DNA of 32,459 bases from Bacteroidota bacterium (GTDB taxonomy: Bacteria > Bacteroidota > Bacteroidia > Bacteroidales > CG2-30-32-10). The position numbers were made by a program, and so were the translations under genes. How positions within the stretch are numbered: the first letter of the stretch is position 1; the number at the start of each line of letters is the position of its first letter. The stretch spans positions 1 to 32,459 of the forward strand of contig JACAAW010000023.1 of the NCBI GenBank assembly GCA_013377115.1. The letters run 5' to 3'. The notes under the pieces were generated by a model. It did not search any database, was not told where the DNA came from, and worked only from the letters and a program-made list of their open reading frames with translations. Below, piece by piece: positions 8,224 through 15,969 of the stretch.

Positions 8224-9744
8224 ATGATTAAAGATACAGTTATTTTATTTAATCCAATGCCTTGGGAAAAGGGTAATAAAAAAGCAAGAGTGCCTTATTC
8301 TCTGTTGTTTTTGGAACGAAATATTCGGGATCTAGGTTTGAACATTGTTTTAGTTGATGAATTTGTTGATAGAGATTTTGAAGCTATTCTTCAGAAATAT
8401 CAAGATCGTCTGTTAATTGCTGGAGTGAGCACCATGACTGGTTCTCAGTTGGTTGGAGCAATCTCCTTTTCAAAAGCAGCAAAACAAATTAGTGGCGTTC
8501 CTGTTGTTTGGGGTGGTTGGCATCCAACAATTCTTCCAGAGCAAACTTTGGAAAGCAATCTTGTTGACTTAATTGTGATTGGTCAAGGAGAGGTTCCATT
8601 TAGAGAATTATTGGAAGCATTAAAAAATCAGACAGAAATTAATACTATCCCAGGCCTTGGTTATAAAAAGAATGGTGAAATAATTGTAAATCCACGTGCA
8701 AAATATCAAGACCCTTTCACTTTTCCTAGGATTGACTACACAAAAATTGATATCAACAAATATATTTATAAGAACATTTTTGCAGAAAGATCTATTCGCT
8801 ATATTACAACACAAGGTTGCCCATATAAATGTGGCTTTTGCAGTTTAGCATTGGTTTATGAACGAAAATGGTATCATAAAACTGTTAAAGAAATTATTGA
8901 AGAACTTGAATATTTCATTAAAGTTGGAAATATTGATGGGATGAAATTTGATGATGATAATTTTTTTGTAAATAGAAATTTCGTCATTGAATTATGCACA
9001 GAAATGATAAAGCGTAATTTAAATCTGAAATGGTTTACCCAAGGCCATGCCTCACATTTGCTCAAACATTTTAGTGAAGAAGACATGGCTATTATTAGCA
9101 AATCAGGTGCAAAAATGATATCGATTGGGGCTGAATCTGGCGACCAAGTTGTTTTAGATTTAATTGCAAAGAATAATAAGGTTGAAGATAATATTGCTTG
9201 TTCTCGTTTGTTTCATAAGTTTGGAATCAATACTTTTTATACTGTAATGGTTTGTTTTCCAATAAATCCAGAACGGGATTATTATGCAACTCTCCATCTA
9301 TTAATGGATGCAAAGCTAATTGACCCCAAATTTAGAACTTTATTGAGCTTTTTTACACCATATCCTGGAACCGACTTATACGAATTTGCTTTGAAAAGTG
9401 GTTATGTTCCTCCCCAATCTTTAATCGAATGGTCGGAACATACTTATAAAAGAGTGCGAATGCCATGGGTTGATAAAAGATTGTATTATGAATCTTGGCG
9501 TTTTGTTGAATTTTACCTTCCTTTGGCTGACCCAGAATTATACAAGAAAGCACGTTGGTTTTTTCGCCCAATAGTTTTTCTGCTTCGAGTATTATTCTAT
9601 GACTTGATAAGATGGCGATTTAAAAATAAAAATCTCAAATATCCCATTGAGGCAAATGTTGTTTTGTATTCACTTAGAATAATAAATAAAGTCTTTGGTT
9701 TAAACCTGAAGCTTAGGAATTCAATAGAAGGATTTTTGGATTGA
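8224..9744 (+). CDS. B12-binding domain-containing radical SAM protein
   Basis: The protein is 506 residues. Residues 1-135 form a Rossmann-like cobalamin-binding domain, with VVWGGWHPTILPEQ and IGQGEVPFRELLEAL, both typical of this family. I see no DxHxxG, so cobalamin would be bound without the lower histidine ligand. The radical SAM core begins with QGCPYKCGFCS; Cys199, Cys203 and Cys206 form the CxxxCxxC site for the 4Fe-4S cluster. GAESGDQVVLDLI fits the later SAM-binding part of the barrel. The C-terminal 110 residues are rich in aromatic and basic residues and may touch lipid or membrane. Members of this class carry out methylations, cyclisations and other modifications on lipids, glycans and natural products; the substrate here is unknown. 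The ACP gene begins 52 nt downstream, which suggests a role with an acyl or lipid-linked intermediate. Confidence 0.85.
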   Translation: MIKDTVILFNPMPWEKGNKKARVPYSLLFLERNIRDLGLNIVLVDEFVDRDFEAILQKYQDRLLIAGVSTMTGSQLVGAISFSKAAKQISGVPVVWGGWHPTILPEQTLESNLVDLIVIGQGEVPFRELLEALKNQTEINTIPGLGYKKNGEIIVNPRAKYQDPFTFPRIDYTKIDINKYIYKNIFAERSIRYITTQGCPYKCGFCSLALVYERKWYHKTVKEIIEELEYFIKVGNIDGMKFDDDNFFVNRNFVIELCTEMIKRNLNLKWFTQGHASHLLKHFSEEDMAIISKSGAKMISIGAESGDQVVLDLIAKNNKVEDNIACSRLFHKFGINTFYTVMVCFPINPERDYYATLHLLMDAKLIDPKFRTLLSFFTPYPGTDLYEFALKSGYVPPQSLIEWSEHTYKRVRMPWVDKRLYYESWRFVEFYLPLADPELYKKARWFFRPIVFLLRVLFYDLIRWRFKNKNLKYPIEANVVLYSLRIINKVFGLNLKLRNSIEGFLD

Positions 9745-9769
9745 TGTTTTTTATATAAAAATAAAGTAC

Positions 9770-9777
9770 TACTTTTG
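9770..9777 (+). promoter_or_regulatory. Possible internal -7 element before the ACP gene
   Basis: TACTTTTG matches TAnnTTTG and lies 19 nt before the ACP ATG. No TTG is present at 17-23 nt upstream; the nearest is 26 nt away. It could be an internal promoter or chance. Confidence 0.3.
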
Positions 9778-9796
9778 AAGATATAATAAATTAGTT

Positions 9797-10033
9797 ATGG
9801 GCATTGAAGAGTTTATACTGAAAATTGAATCCGAATTCGAAGATTTGAAACCAGGGAAAATGAAACCAGAAAGTCATTTCCGTGAAATATTCGATTGGAA
9901 TTCAGTAAATGCATTAACAATGATTGCTTTGGTTGATTGCGAATATGATGTAATGCTTGTTGCAGAAGATTTTCAGAAATCAAAAACAGTTTTGGATTTG
10001 TATAAAATTATTGAAACCAAGTCTAAAGAATAA
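9797..10033 (+). CDS. Acyl carrier protein
   Basis: At 78 residues it has normal ACP size, with a four-helix pattern. The phosphopantetheine attachment serine is in DWNSVNAL (the family's DSL motif), at the start of helix II. The Asp-Ser of the classic motif is replaced by Asn-Ser with Val following, so this is a specialised ACP, not the housekeeping AcpP. Its TAA stop overlaps the KAS III ATG by one base, implying translational coupling and joint function. It should carry short acyl chains for KAS III (10033-11085) and the SDR reductase (11099-11836). Confidence 0.85.
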   Translation: MGIEEFILKIESEFEDLKPGKMKPESHFREIFDWNSVNALTMIALVDCEYDVMLVAEDFQKSKTVLDLYKIIETKSKE

Positions 10034-11085
10034 TGGCTTTTTTTAGTATTCCAAATACAAGAATTGCTGGTATCAGTACCTGCGTGCCAAAAAATGTCGT
10101 TGCCAATAAGGATTATAAATGGATTAGTGCTAAAGAGCGCGAATTATTAATAAGAAAAATTGGTGTCGTTGAAAAGCGCATTGTTACTAAAGGAATGACT
10201 GCTTCAGATTTATGCTTCGAATCTGGGAAAAAACTTATTGAAGAGCTAAAATGGAACAAAGAAGATATTGAACTCATTATTTTTGTTTCTCAATCACGCG
10301 ATTATTTATTACCTGCCACTGCATGCATTCTTCAAGATAAATTAGGATTACCAAAAACTTGTTTAGCTATTGATGTTAATCTTGGCTGTTCAGGATTTGT
10401 TTACGGAATGTCAATAATTGCTAATTATATTGCTCATTGTGGAATAAAAAAAGCATTGATGCTAATTGGCGATGTAACTCCGCTGGCATCTTATCGTGAC
10501 AAAACTTCTTATCCATTATTTGGTGATGCTGGCGCCGCCACAGCATTTGAGTACGATGAAAAAGCTGCTCCAATGCATTTTAATCTCCAATCAGATGGCT
10601 CTGGTTTTAAAGCCATTATTATTCCTGATGGCGGAATGAGGAATTATCCTACCAAAAAATCATTTGAATATAAAAGTTATGGAAAAGGAATTATCCGTAA
10701 CAAACTTCAAATTGCTCTTGATGGTTATGCTGTTTTTAATTTTTCATTACGTGAAGTGGCGCCCAACGTTAGAGCTTTATTAGAAAAATTTGATGTTCCA
10801 ATTGATAGTATTGATTTCTTTTTATTCCACCAGGCAAATTTGCTAATTAATGAATCGGTGAGGAAAAAAATGAAATTGGATCCTGAAAAAGTTCCATATT
10901 CATTAAACCGCTTTGGAAATACAAGCTCGGCATCTATTCCAACAACAATAGTTTCTGAATTGCGAAAAAAAGTAAGTACTGAAAAGTTGAAAATGATATT
11001 GTGTGGATTTGGTGTTGGATTATCTTGGGGTTCGGTTTATGTTCAAACTGATAATATATGTTGTCCGGAAATTATTGAATTATAA
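10033..11085 (+). CDS. 3-oxoacyl-ACP synthase III (KAS III/FabH family)
   Basis: The 350-residue thiolase-fold enzyme has the full FabH triad: Cys119 in NLGCSGFVYG, His266 in FHQAN and Asn296 in NRFGNTSSASIP. KAS III enzymes condense an acyl-CoA with malonyl-ACP to make a 3-oxoacyl-ACP. DAGAATAFEYD and the C-terminal CGFGVGLSWGS are also family-typical. Direct overlap with a dedicated ACP gene and the SDR downstream argue for a specialised pathway, not general fatty-acid initiation. Relatives with a changed acyl specificity occur in O-antigen and natural-product clusters, so the starter unit cannot be read from sequence alone. I avoid the symbol fabH for that reason. Confidence 0.9.
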   Translation: MAFFSIPNTRIAGISTCVPKNVVANKDYKWISAKERELLIRKIGVVEKRIVTKGMTASDLCFESGKKLIEELKWNKEDIELIIFVSQSRDYLLPATACILQDKLGLPKTCLAIDVNLGCSGFVYGMSIIANYIAHCGIKKALMLIGDVTPLASYRDKTSYPLFGDAGAATAFEYDEKAAPMHFNLQSDGSGFKAIIIPDGGMRNYPTKKSFEYKSYGKGIIRNKLQIALDGYAVFNFSLREVAPNVRALLEKFDVPIDSIDFFLFHQANLLINESVRKKMKLDPEKVPYSLNRFGNTSSASIPTTIVSELRKKVSTEKLKMILCGFGVGLSWGSVYVQTDNICCPEIIEL

Positions 11086-11098
11086 AATTTAGGAAATT

Positions 11099-11836
11099 AT
11101 GCACAAAATTTTTGACCTCACAGGAAAAACCATTTTGGTTACAGGTGCTTCTTCTGGAATTGGAAAACAATGTGCAATTACCATTTCCGAATGCGGAGGG
11201 AAACTTGTTATTACTGGTCGAGATAAGGATCGTTTGGATGAAACATTTAATAGTTTAAAAGGAAGCGGCCATCTTCAATTAATAGCTGATCTTTCAAAAG
11301 ATGATGAAATTGAAAAACTTACTGATGAGCTTCCTATTTTAAACGGAATAGTTCATTGCGCGGGAATTACTGCTCCAATTCCTGCAAAATTTATTCGTTC
11401 CAGACATATTGATGAAATGATGCGCATTAATTATCATGCTCCTGTGTTGGTGACAACCCGTATTTTAAGCAAAAAGAAACTCCTCGATTATTCCTCTATT
11501 GTCTTCTTTTCAACAATCGCAACAAAATTTCCTTATTATGGTGGCGCTTTATATATAAGTTCAAAATCTGCCTTGTCTGGTTTTTCAATGGTTTTAGCAT
11601 TAGAGCAAGCACCAAAAGGAATTCGCTCTAATTGCTTACTTCCAGGATTTGTTAAAACACCAATGTATGATGCAACCGAGCAACATGCCTCACCCGAAGC
11701 AATGAAAAAATTCGAAATGTTGCATCCATTAGGAATAGGCACACCTGAAGATGTTGCTGGTCCGGTTTGTTTCCTTTTGTCGGATGCAGCCCGATGGATT
11801 ACCGGGATAAATATTCCCTTAGGCGGAAGTTTATAA
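11099..11836 (+). CDS. SDR-family reductase, FabG-like
   Basis: The 245-residue protein is a classical short-chain dehydrogenase. The dinucleotide-binding motif TGASSGIG is at residues 15-22, followed by HCAG around 86-89. The catalytic tetrad is Asn111, Ser138, Tyr152 and Lys156 (YISSK). The size and C-terminus (TGINIPLGGSL) match FabG-type 3-oxoacyl-ACP reductases, where the usual ending is DGG. It starts 13 nt after the KAS III gene and is likely co-transcribed. The simplest reading is NAD(P)H-dependent reduction of the KAS III product to a 3-hydroxyacyl-ACP. A sugar-nucleotide reductase is an alternative, but the ACP and KAS III neighbours make acyl reduction more likely. Confidence 0.87.
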   Translation: MHKIFDLTGKTILVTGASSGIGKQCAITISECGGKLVITGRDKDRLDETFNSLKGSGHLQLIADLSKDDEIEKLTDELPILNGIVHCAGITAPIPAKFIRSRHIDEMMRINYHAPVLVTTRILSKKKLLDYSSIVFFSTIATKFPYYGGALYISSKSALSGFSMVLALEQAPKGIRSNCLLPGFVKTPMYDATEQHASPEAMKKFEMLHPLGIGTPEDVAGPVCFLLSDAARWITGINIPLGGSL

Positions 11837-11866
11837 ATAAAATTTTCATTGGTACATTTTTTTTTA

Positions 11867-11874
11867 TACATTTG
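11867..11874 (+). promoter_or_regulatory. Possible -7 element upstream of the GT2 gene
   Basis: TACATTTG matches TAnnTTTG in the 54-nt gap between SDR and GT2. The nearest TTG (11849-11851) gives a spacer of only 15 nt. The predicted start would leave a leader of about 10 nt. Confidence 0.3.
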
Positions 11875-11890
11875 ATAAAAAAAATTGAGC

Positions 11891-12814
11891 ATGGCCGAAA
11901 TTGACTATTCTGTAATTGTTCCTGTTTACAATAGTTCCGAAACATTGGAAGAGCTTTTCACTCGAATTCAGAAATGTTTTAATTCCCTTTGCAAAAGTTT
12001 CGAAATTATTTTTGTTGATGATGGAAGTCGTGATGATAGCTGGAAATTAATTTCAGAAATCAAGAAACAGTTTCCAGAACAAGTAAAAGCCATAAGATTT
12101 GTAAGGAATTTTGGACAGCACAATGCAATATTTTGTGGAATTTCTCATGCCAATGGGAAATTTTTTATCACAATTGATGATGATTTGCAGCATCCACCAG
12201 AGGAAATCCCAAAATTAATTGAGAAATATAAAGAAACATCCTCAGATCTGGTTTATGGTTATTTCAAAAAGAAACATCATAGTTTTCTTCAGAACTTCGG
12301 CAGTAAATTGATAAAAAAATCAGCAAAGGTAATGTACGATTCAAAAGGAGAAGGTTCTTCTTTTAGATTAATTACCAATCAGCTTGGGAAGCAATTATTG
12401 GAGCATTCACAAAATTTTGTTTTTATTGATGAGTTATTACTTTGGTATACTGGCGATATTTCTTTTGTTAAGGTTGAGCATGAAAAAAGAAAATCTGGAA
12501 ATTCAGGGTACTCCAAAATAAAACTACTAAAATTAAGCATCAATTTAATGTTGTATTATACTGCCATTCCTCTAAAATTAATGATTTATGGCGGATTCTT
12601 TGCAGCTTTCTTTTCATTTTTTCTGGGGATTTATTTTATTCTGAAGAAAATATTTTATAACGTACCTCATGGTTATACTTCAATTATTGTTACCATTTTG
12701 TTTTCTACAGGTATCATAATTTTTAGCCTTGGAATAATTGGCGAATATTTGATCCGTATTTATATGGTTCAAAATAAAAAACCACCTTATGCAATAAAAC
12801 AAAAGCTTTTATGA
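11891..12814 (+). CDS. Family 2 glycosyltransferase, polyprenyl-phosphate sugar transferase type (GtrB/ArnC/DPM1-like)
   Basis: I use the ATG at 11891, which gives 307 residues, in preference to an in-frame TTG six bases upstream. The GT-A domain opens with SVIVPVYNSSETLEELF. It contains VDDGSRDDSW (DDGS at 43-46) and the metal-binding TIDDDLQHP (96-98), then the loop RKSGNSGYS. Two membrane helices follow, at about 228-253 and 262-292, ending in a short basic tail. This architecture is typical of enzymes that transfer a nucleotide sugar to undecaprenyl phosphate on the cytoplasmic face. The product would feed a GT-C transferase such as the one at 6066-8087, or an undecaprenyl-linked glycan. 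The stop codon overlaps the next gene's start (ATGA), so the GNAT protein is probably coupled. Confidence 0.88.
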   Translation: MAEIDYSVIVPVYNSSETLEELFTRIQKCFNSLCKSFEIIFVDDGSRDDSWKLISEIKKQFPEQVKAIRFVRNFGQHNAIFCGISHANGKFFITIDDDLQHPPEEIPKLIEKYKETSSDLVYGYFKKKHHSFLQNFGSKLIKKSAKVMYDSKGEGSSFRLITNQLGKQLLEHSQNFVFIDELLLWYTGDISFVKVEHEKRKSGNSGYSKIKLLKLSINLMLYYTAIPLKLMIYGGFFAAFFSFFLGIYFILKKIFYNVPHGYTSIIVTILFSTGIIIFSLGIIGEYLIRIYMVQNKKPPYAIKQKLL

Positions 12815-13473
12815 GGATCAGTAAATACGGAATAACTCTCATAAGGCTTACAGAAGAGGATCTTGAACTTTTGCGAACCAAGCGAAATTCGGAAGAAGTA
12901 AATTCGTATATGCATTTTCGTGAGTATATTACTCCTGAAATGCAGGAAGAATGGTTTAAATCAATAAATAACGCTAATAATTTTTACTATATCATTGAAT
13001 ACAAATCTGAAAAAATTGGATTGGTAAATGATAAAAATATTGATTGGGAAAATAAAATTTCTGAGGGCGGATTATTTATTTGGGAAAACAAATGTTTAAA
13101 TTCTATTGTTCCAATGCTAGTTTCGTATTTGATGATTGAAATAGCATTTTATATTTTAGGTTGGGATCGAACTTTTATAAAGGTAATTAAATCAAATAAA
13201 AGGGCAATAGATTTCAATACAGCTCTGGGGTTTACAATTTTTAATGAAGAAAAGGAACTGGATTATTTATTGATGCGGTTAACTCGTGAACAGTTCGAAG
13301 AAAAAGCTGAAAAATTAAGGCAGGTAATGGATCGTTTGCCCTCAAACGAAAAGATATTGCTTAGTTTTGACCAGGGTGATCAATTGAATGGAACCCAAAA
13401 AAGCGTTGAGAAAATACTTACTTACGCGCAACCTGAAATCCTTTTTAATAAGGTTGAAATTGTCTATTTATGA
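12811..13473 (+). CDS. GNAT-family acyltransferase, PseH/RimJ-like
   Basis: The 220-residue protein resembles GNAT transferases over residues 1-160: IRLTEEDLELLRTKRNSEEV at the start, a middle strand with IEYKSEKIGLV, and VIKSNKRAIDFNTALGFTIF near residue 130, the usual acyl-CoA-site and C-terminal GNAT pattern. The Q/RxxGxG/A pyrophosphate loop is not clear, so cofactor use is uncertain. A C-terminal extension of about 60 charged residues is unusual. Its start overlaps the GT2 stop by four bases, and its end overlaps the opposing sulfotransferase end by 10 bp. The placement suggests N- or O-acylation of a sugar precursor. It could use acetyl-CoA or the acyl-ACP made upstream; the sequence does not decide. 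Confidence 0.65.
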   Translation: MRISKYGITLIRLTEEDLELLRTKRNSEEVNSYMHFREYITPEMQEEWFKSINNANNFYYIIEYKSEKIGLVNDKNIDWENKISEGGLFIWENKCLNSIVPMLVSYLMIEIAFYILGWDRTFIKVIKSNKRAIDFNTALGFTIFNEEKELDYLLMRLTREQFEEKAEKLRQVMDRLPSNEKILLSFDQGDQLNGTQKSVEKILTYAQPEILFNKVEIVYL

Positions 13474-14519
13474 TTAATTTCTGATTTCTGAAACATTTTC
13501 CAATCATGTTTGAAAATGATGGCCAAACCATTAATAAATTTCATCCTAAGGTTTAAAGGTAATTTATTGATAATTCCCATTGCAAAAGGCAATAATCGAC
13601 CATAAAACATTCCTGGTAAGCATGACATATACATAAAAAAACTGCGTTTATATCTTCTTTCGTAACCAAGTTCTTCAGCAAAAGAGCCCACAACGTTGTC
13701 GCAGATTTTTATTTGTTTTTCGGTTAATAATTTTTTCCAGGAGTAAATTTTGTCAGCATTAATTGGCTGAAACAAACTTTTATGATGGCGGTTAATAAGT
13801 TCGGCTGGATATATTTTCTTTAATTCCTCTAGTTTTGAATGATAATCCATCATTTCTGGAATAAAATCAATTTTAAGAAACTGGCAAATATCTTTAATAT
13901 ATGATTCAGGTTTTTCAACTAAATCTTCATAACGAAGGGTATAAAACCTTTCAGGTGTGAGTTTTTTTTGTTTAATAACTGCCTTATTTGAAAATTTCCA
14001 ACGGAAAGCCAATGATGAAAATATTTTCGCCTCGAATTTTGCATTTATCATTGAAATAATATTATCGCGATAATCACGTGTAATATGAATAAATCTGGCG
14101 TCAGGGAATAATTTTAATAGCTTTTTTGTATGAAAAGAGTAGGAGGGGTTTTTATCTCCTAAAAGTTTAATTTCAGATTTCGGAAAAAATGACTTAAAAT
14201 TGAAATAAACAACTTTACAAATGTTACTGTATGAATTTTTACCAACACTATTTAGTAAATCTTTTTTAAGTTTTTCTTTGTCAATTGTCCAGAAATGAAA
14301 TTTGGGATATTGTTGTAAATCTTGATAAAATGATAAGATACTTTCTTCATCCCAATTTGTTTTTTTACCATATTTTGAACTAAGATGAACAATAAAGGCG
14401 CATTCTAAAGGAATATTTATTTCTGGATGAGCGTCGAGTAAACATCTGAGTAAAGTTGTTCCTGAGCGCGCACGACCTACGATAAAGAAGAATGGTATTG
14501 TATCAATATTGTTTTGCAA
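13464..14519 (-). CDS. Sulfotransferase family protein (PAPS-dependent)
   Basis: The 351-residue protein starts with the 5'-phosphosulfate-binding loop VGRARSGTTLL (14-24). The 3'-phosphate-binding region is FIHITRDYRDNIISM, with Arg148. GDKNPSYS (121-128) and YEDLVEKPESY are also typical of the Sulfotransfer_1/3 group. It would move sulfate from PAPS to a hydroxyl or amino group, probably on a sugar or lipid. No signal peptide is visible, so it is likely cytoplasmic and may act on lipid-linked precursors. A hydrophobic patch near residues 300-335 may help membrane association. It is the last gene of a minus-strand run with the flippase and a paralogous sulfotransferase. Confidence 0.88.
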   Translation of the reverse strand: MQNNIDTIPFFFIVGRARSGTTLLRCLLDAHPEINIPLECAFIVHLSSKYGKKTNWDEESILSFYQDLQQYPKFHFWTIDKEKLKKDLLNSVGKNSYSNICKVVYFNFKSFFPKSEIKLLGDKNPSYSFHTKKLLKLFPDARFIHITRDYRDNIISMINAKFEAKIFSSLAFRWKFSNKAVIKQKKLTPERFYTLRYEDLVEKPESYIKDICQFLKIDFIPEMMDYHSKLEELKKIYPAELINRHHKSLFQPINADKIYSWKKLLTEKQIKICDNVVGSFAEELGYERRYKRSFFMYMSCLPGMFYGRLLPFAMGIINKLPLNLRMKFINGLAIIFKHDWKMFQKSEINHK

Positions 14520-14550
14520 GATTCTTTTTTTTTATAAAATTAAACAAATT

Positions 14551-15903
14551 TTATGATTCATCATCATCACTTCCTTCAAACGATTTTTTTAATTCCTTTT
14601 TCCTTTTTCTTATGGTTTTAATATTTCTCAAAATATGAAAATCTTCGCGTTGAAATAGAATGAAGGAAGAAACCTTTGTTTTTGTAATATGTGCAAAAGC
14701 AAACAACAAAACAATTGATCCAAGGATATAGCTAACATTTGTCGCCCATACCGCACCGAGACATCCATATTTAGGAATCCACAAAAAATTTAAGCCAACA
14801 TTAATGAACAAGGCTGGTAGAAAAATTAAAATTATTAACCATGGTTTTCCTAATCCAGCCAAACTGCTGCTCAAAATTCTAACAATTACAAAAAATATTA
14901 TTCCAGGCAAAATATGTTGCACAACAATCACGCTTCTGTCAAAAGCATTTCCATATAAAAGTGGAATGGCATAAGGAACGATGAAAAATATTGCAATTGA
15001 AGCAATAAAAACAATTAAAAAACCCAAACGGAGCAATTTACCTACATCCTTTATTAATTCTGGCATATTTGTAGTTACGGCACTTCTACTAATAACAACA
15101 ATACCAATCGCCATTGGAATTTGCCATAATTTTTCAGCAATTGAAACCCCGATGGAATAAAATCCAATTTCTTTTTTGTTTGATAGAAAGTCTAAAATAA
15201 GAATGTCAATACGGAAATTCAATTGGATAATAAGCAATGCGATTGCGTATATAATCCCCATCCGAAAAAGGGTGTTAATTACTTTTTTATCAAAATGAAT
15301 ATGAATTCCATGATCTTTAATTATGCTAATAATTGCAATGATTAACACAATACATGATGCGGCTATTAAGGCAAGTAGTGCTCCAATTATCGACATTCTC
15401 AGAATGAAAACCGTGAAGAAAACAATGATTAAGGTTAAAAGCGCGGTTAACCATTTTAACATATTGGCTTTTCTAAATTGGATATTCGCTAAAAAAACAC
15501 TTCCAGAATAAGTAATAAGCAATTTAATGGGGGTGTAGGAAATTGCCAGAATTATCATCAACTCAGTATAGCTTCCTTTATTGAAAAAGAACATATAAGC
15601 AAAAAATAATAATGCTCCAATTACACTGCTCGTTAGAAATAAAAAGAAAAGAGCAGAGATTACTTGTTGGTTTGTAAATATTTTTTTTCCAATATGATAA
15701 ATTGATGATTGTCTGGTGCCAAAAGTGGCGATGCTTGCAATAATTCCGGGGATTACAAGCAAAGACGTGTAAATACCTTTTTGTTCAGGTCCCAAAATTC
15801 TTGAAAGAATGATTCCAGTTCCCAAACCAAAAATCATGGTTGCTAAATTGCTTGAAAAAACTCCAGCAACTTCACCAAGAATATTCTTTTTGCTATTCAT
15901 CAA
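14551..15903 (-). CDS. Polysaccharide flippase, MATE/Wzx-like (MVF superfamily)
   Basis: The 450-residue, strongly hydrophobic protein has about twelve predicted helices. The first 80 residues are family-typical, with TGIILSRILGPEQKGIYTS and FGTRQSSIYHIGKKIF. The second half has GFYSIGVSIAEKLWQIPMAI and the late motif GLGKPWLIILIF, then GAVWATNVSYILGS. These fit lipid-linked oligosaccharide exporters. It ends in an acidic/basic tail of about 25 residues. The two sulfotransferase genes lie on either side of it in the same orientation, 31 nt and 66 nt away. It is therefore a good candidate to move a sulfated or sulfatable glycolipid to the periplasm. Confidence 0.88.
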   Translation of the reverse strand: MMNSKKNILGEVAGVFSSNLATMIFGLGTGIILSRILGPEQKGIYTSLLVIPGIIASIATFGTRQSSIYHIGKKIFTNQQVISALFFLFLTSSVIGALLFFAYMFFFNKGSYTELMIILAISYTPIKLLITYSGSVFLANIQFRKANMLKWLTALLTLIIVFFTVFILRMSIIGALLALIAASCIVLIIAIISIIKDHGIHIHFDKKVINTLFRMGIIYAIALLIIQLNFRIDILILDFLSNKKEIGFYSIGVSIAEKLWQIPMAIGIVVISRSAVTTNMPELIKDVGKLLRLGFLIVFIASIAIFFIVPYAIPLLYGNAFDRSVIVVQHILPGIIFFVIVRILSSSLAGLGKPWLIILIFLPALFINVGLNFLWIPKYGCLGAVWATNVSYILGSIVLLFAFAHITKTKVSSFILFQREDFHILRNIKTIRKRKKELKKSFEGSDDDES

Positions 15904-15969
15904 CGGTATTTTGTTTTTTTCTTCTGAAAAATTGAAATATTGCCTTCAATGCTTTATTATTTTTTATTT

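Noticed and set aside
11885-11890. TTG start for the GT2 gene
   Set aside because: An ATG two codons later gives the normal N-terminus of the family, and the sequence before it is not conserved.
11536-11892. 118-residue frame on the minus strand
   Set aside because: It is entirely antisense to the SDR gene, which has a complete catalytic tetrad. No domain or plausible start context is visible.
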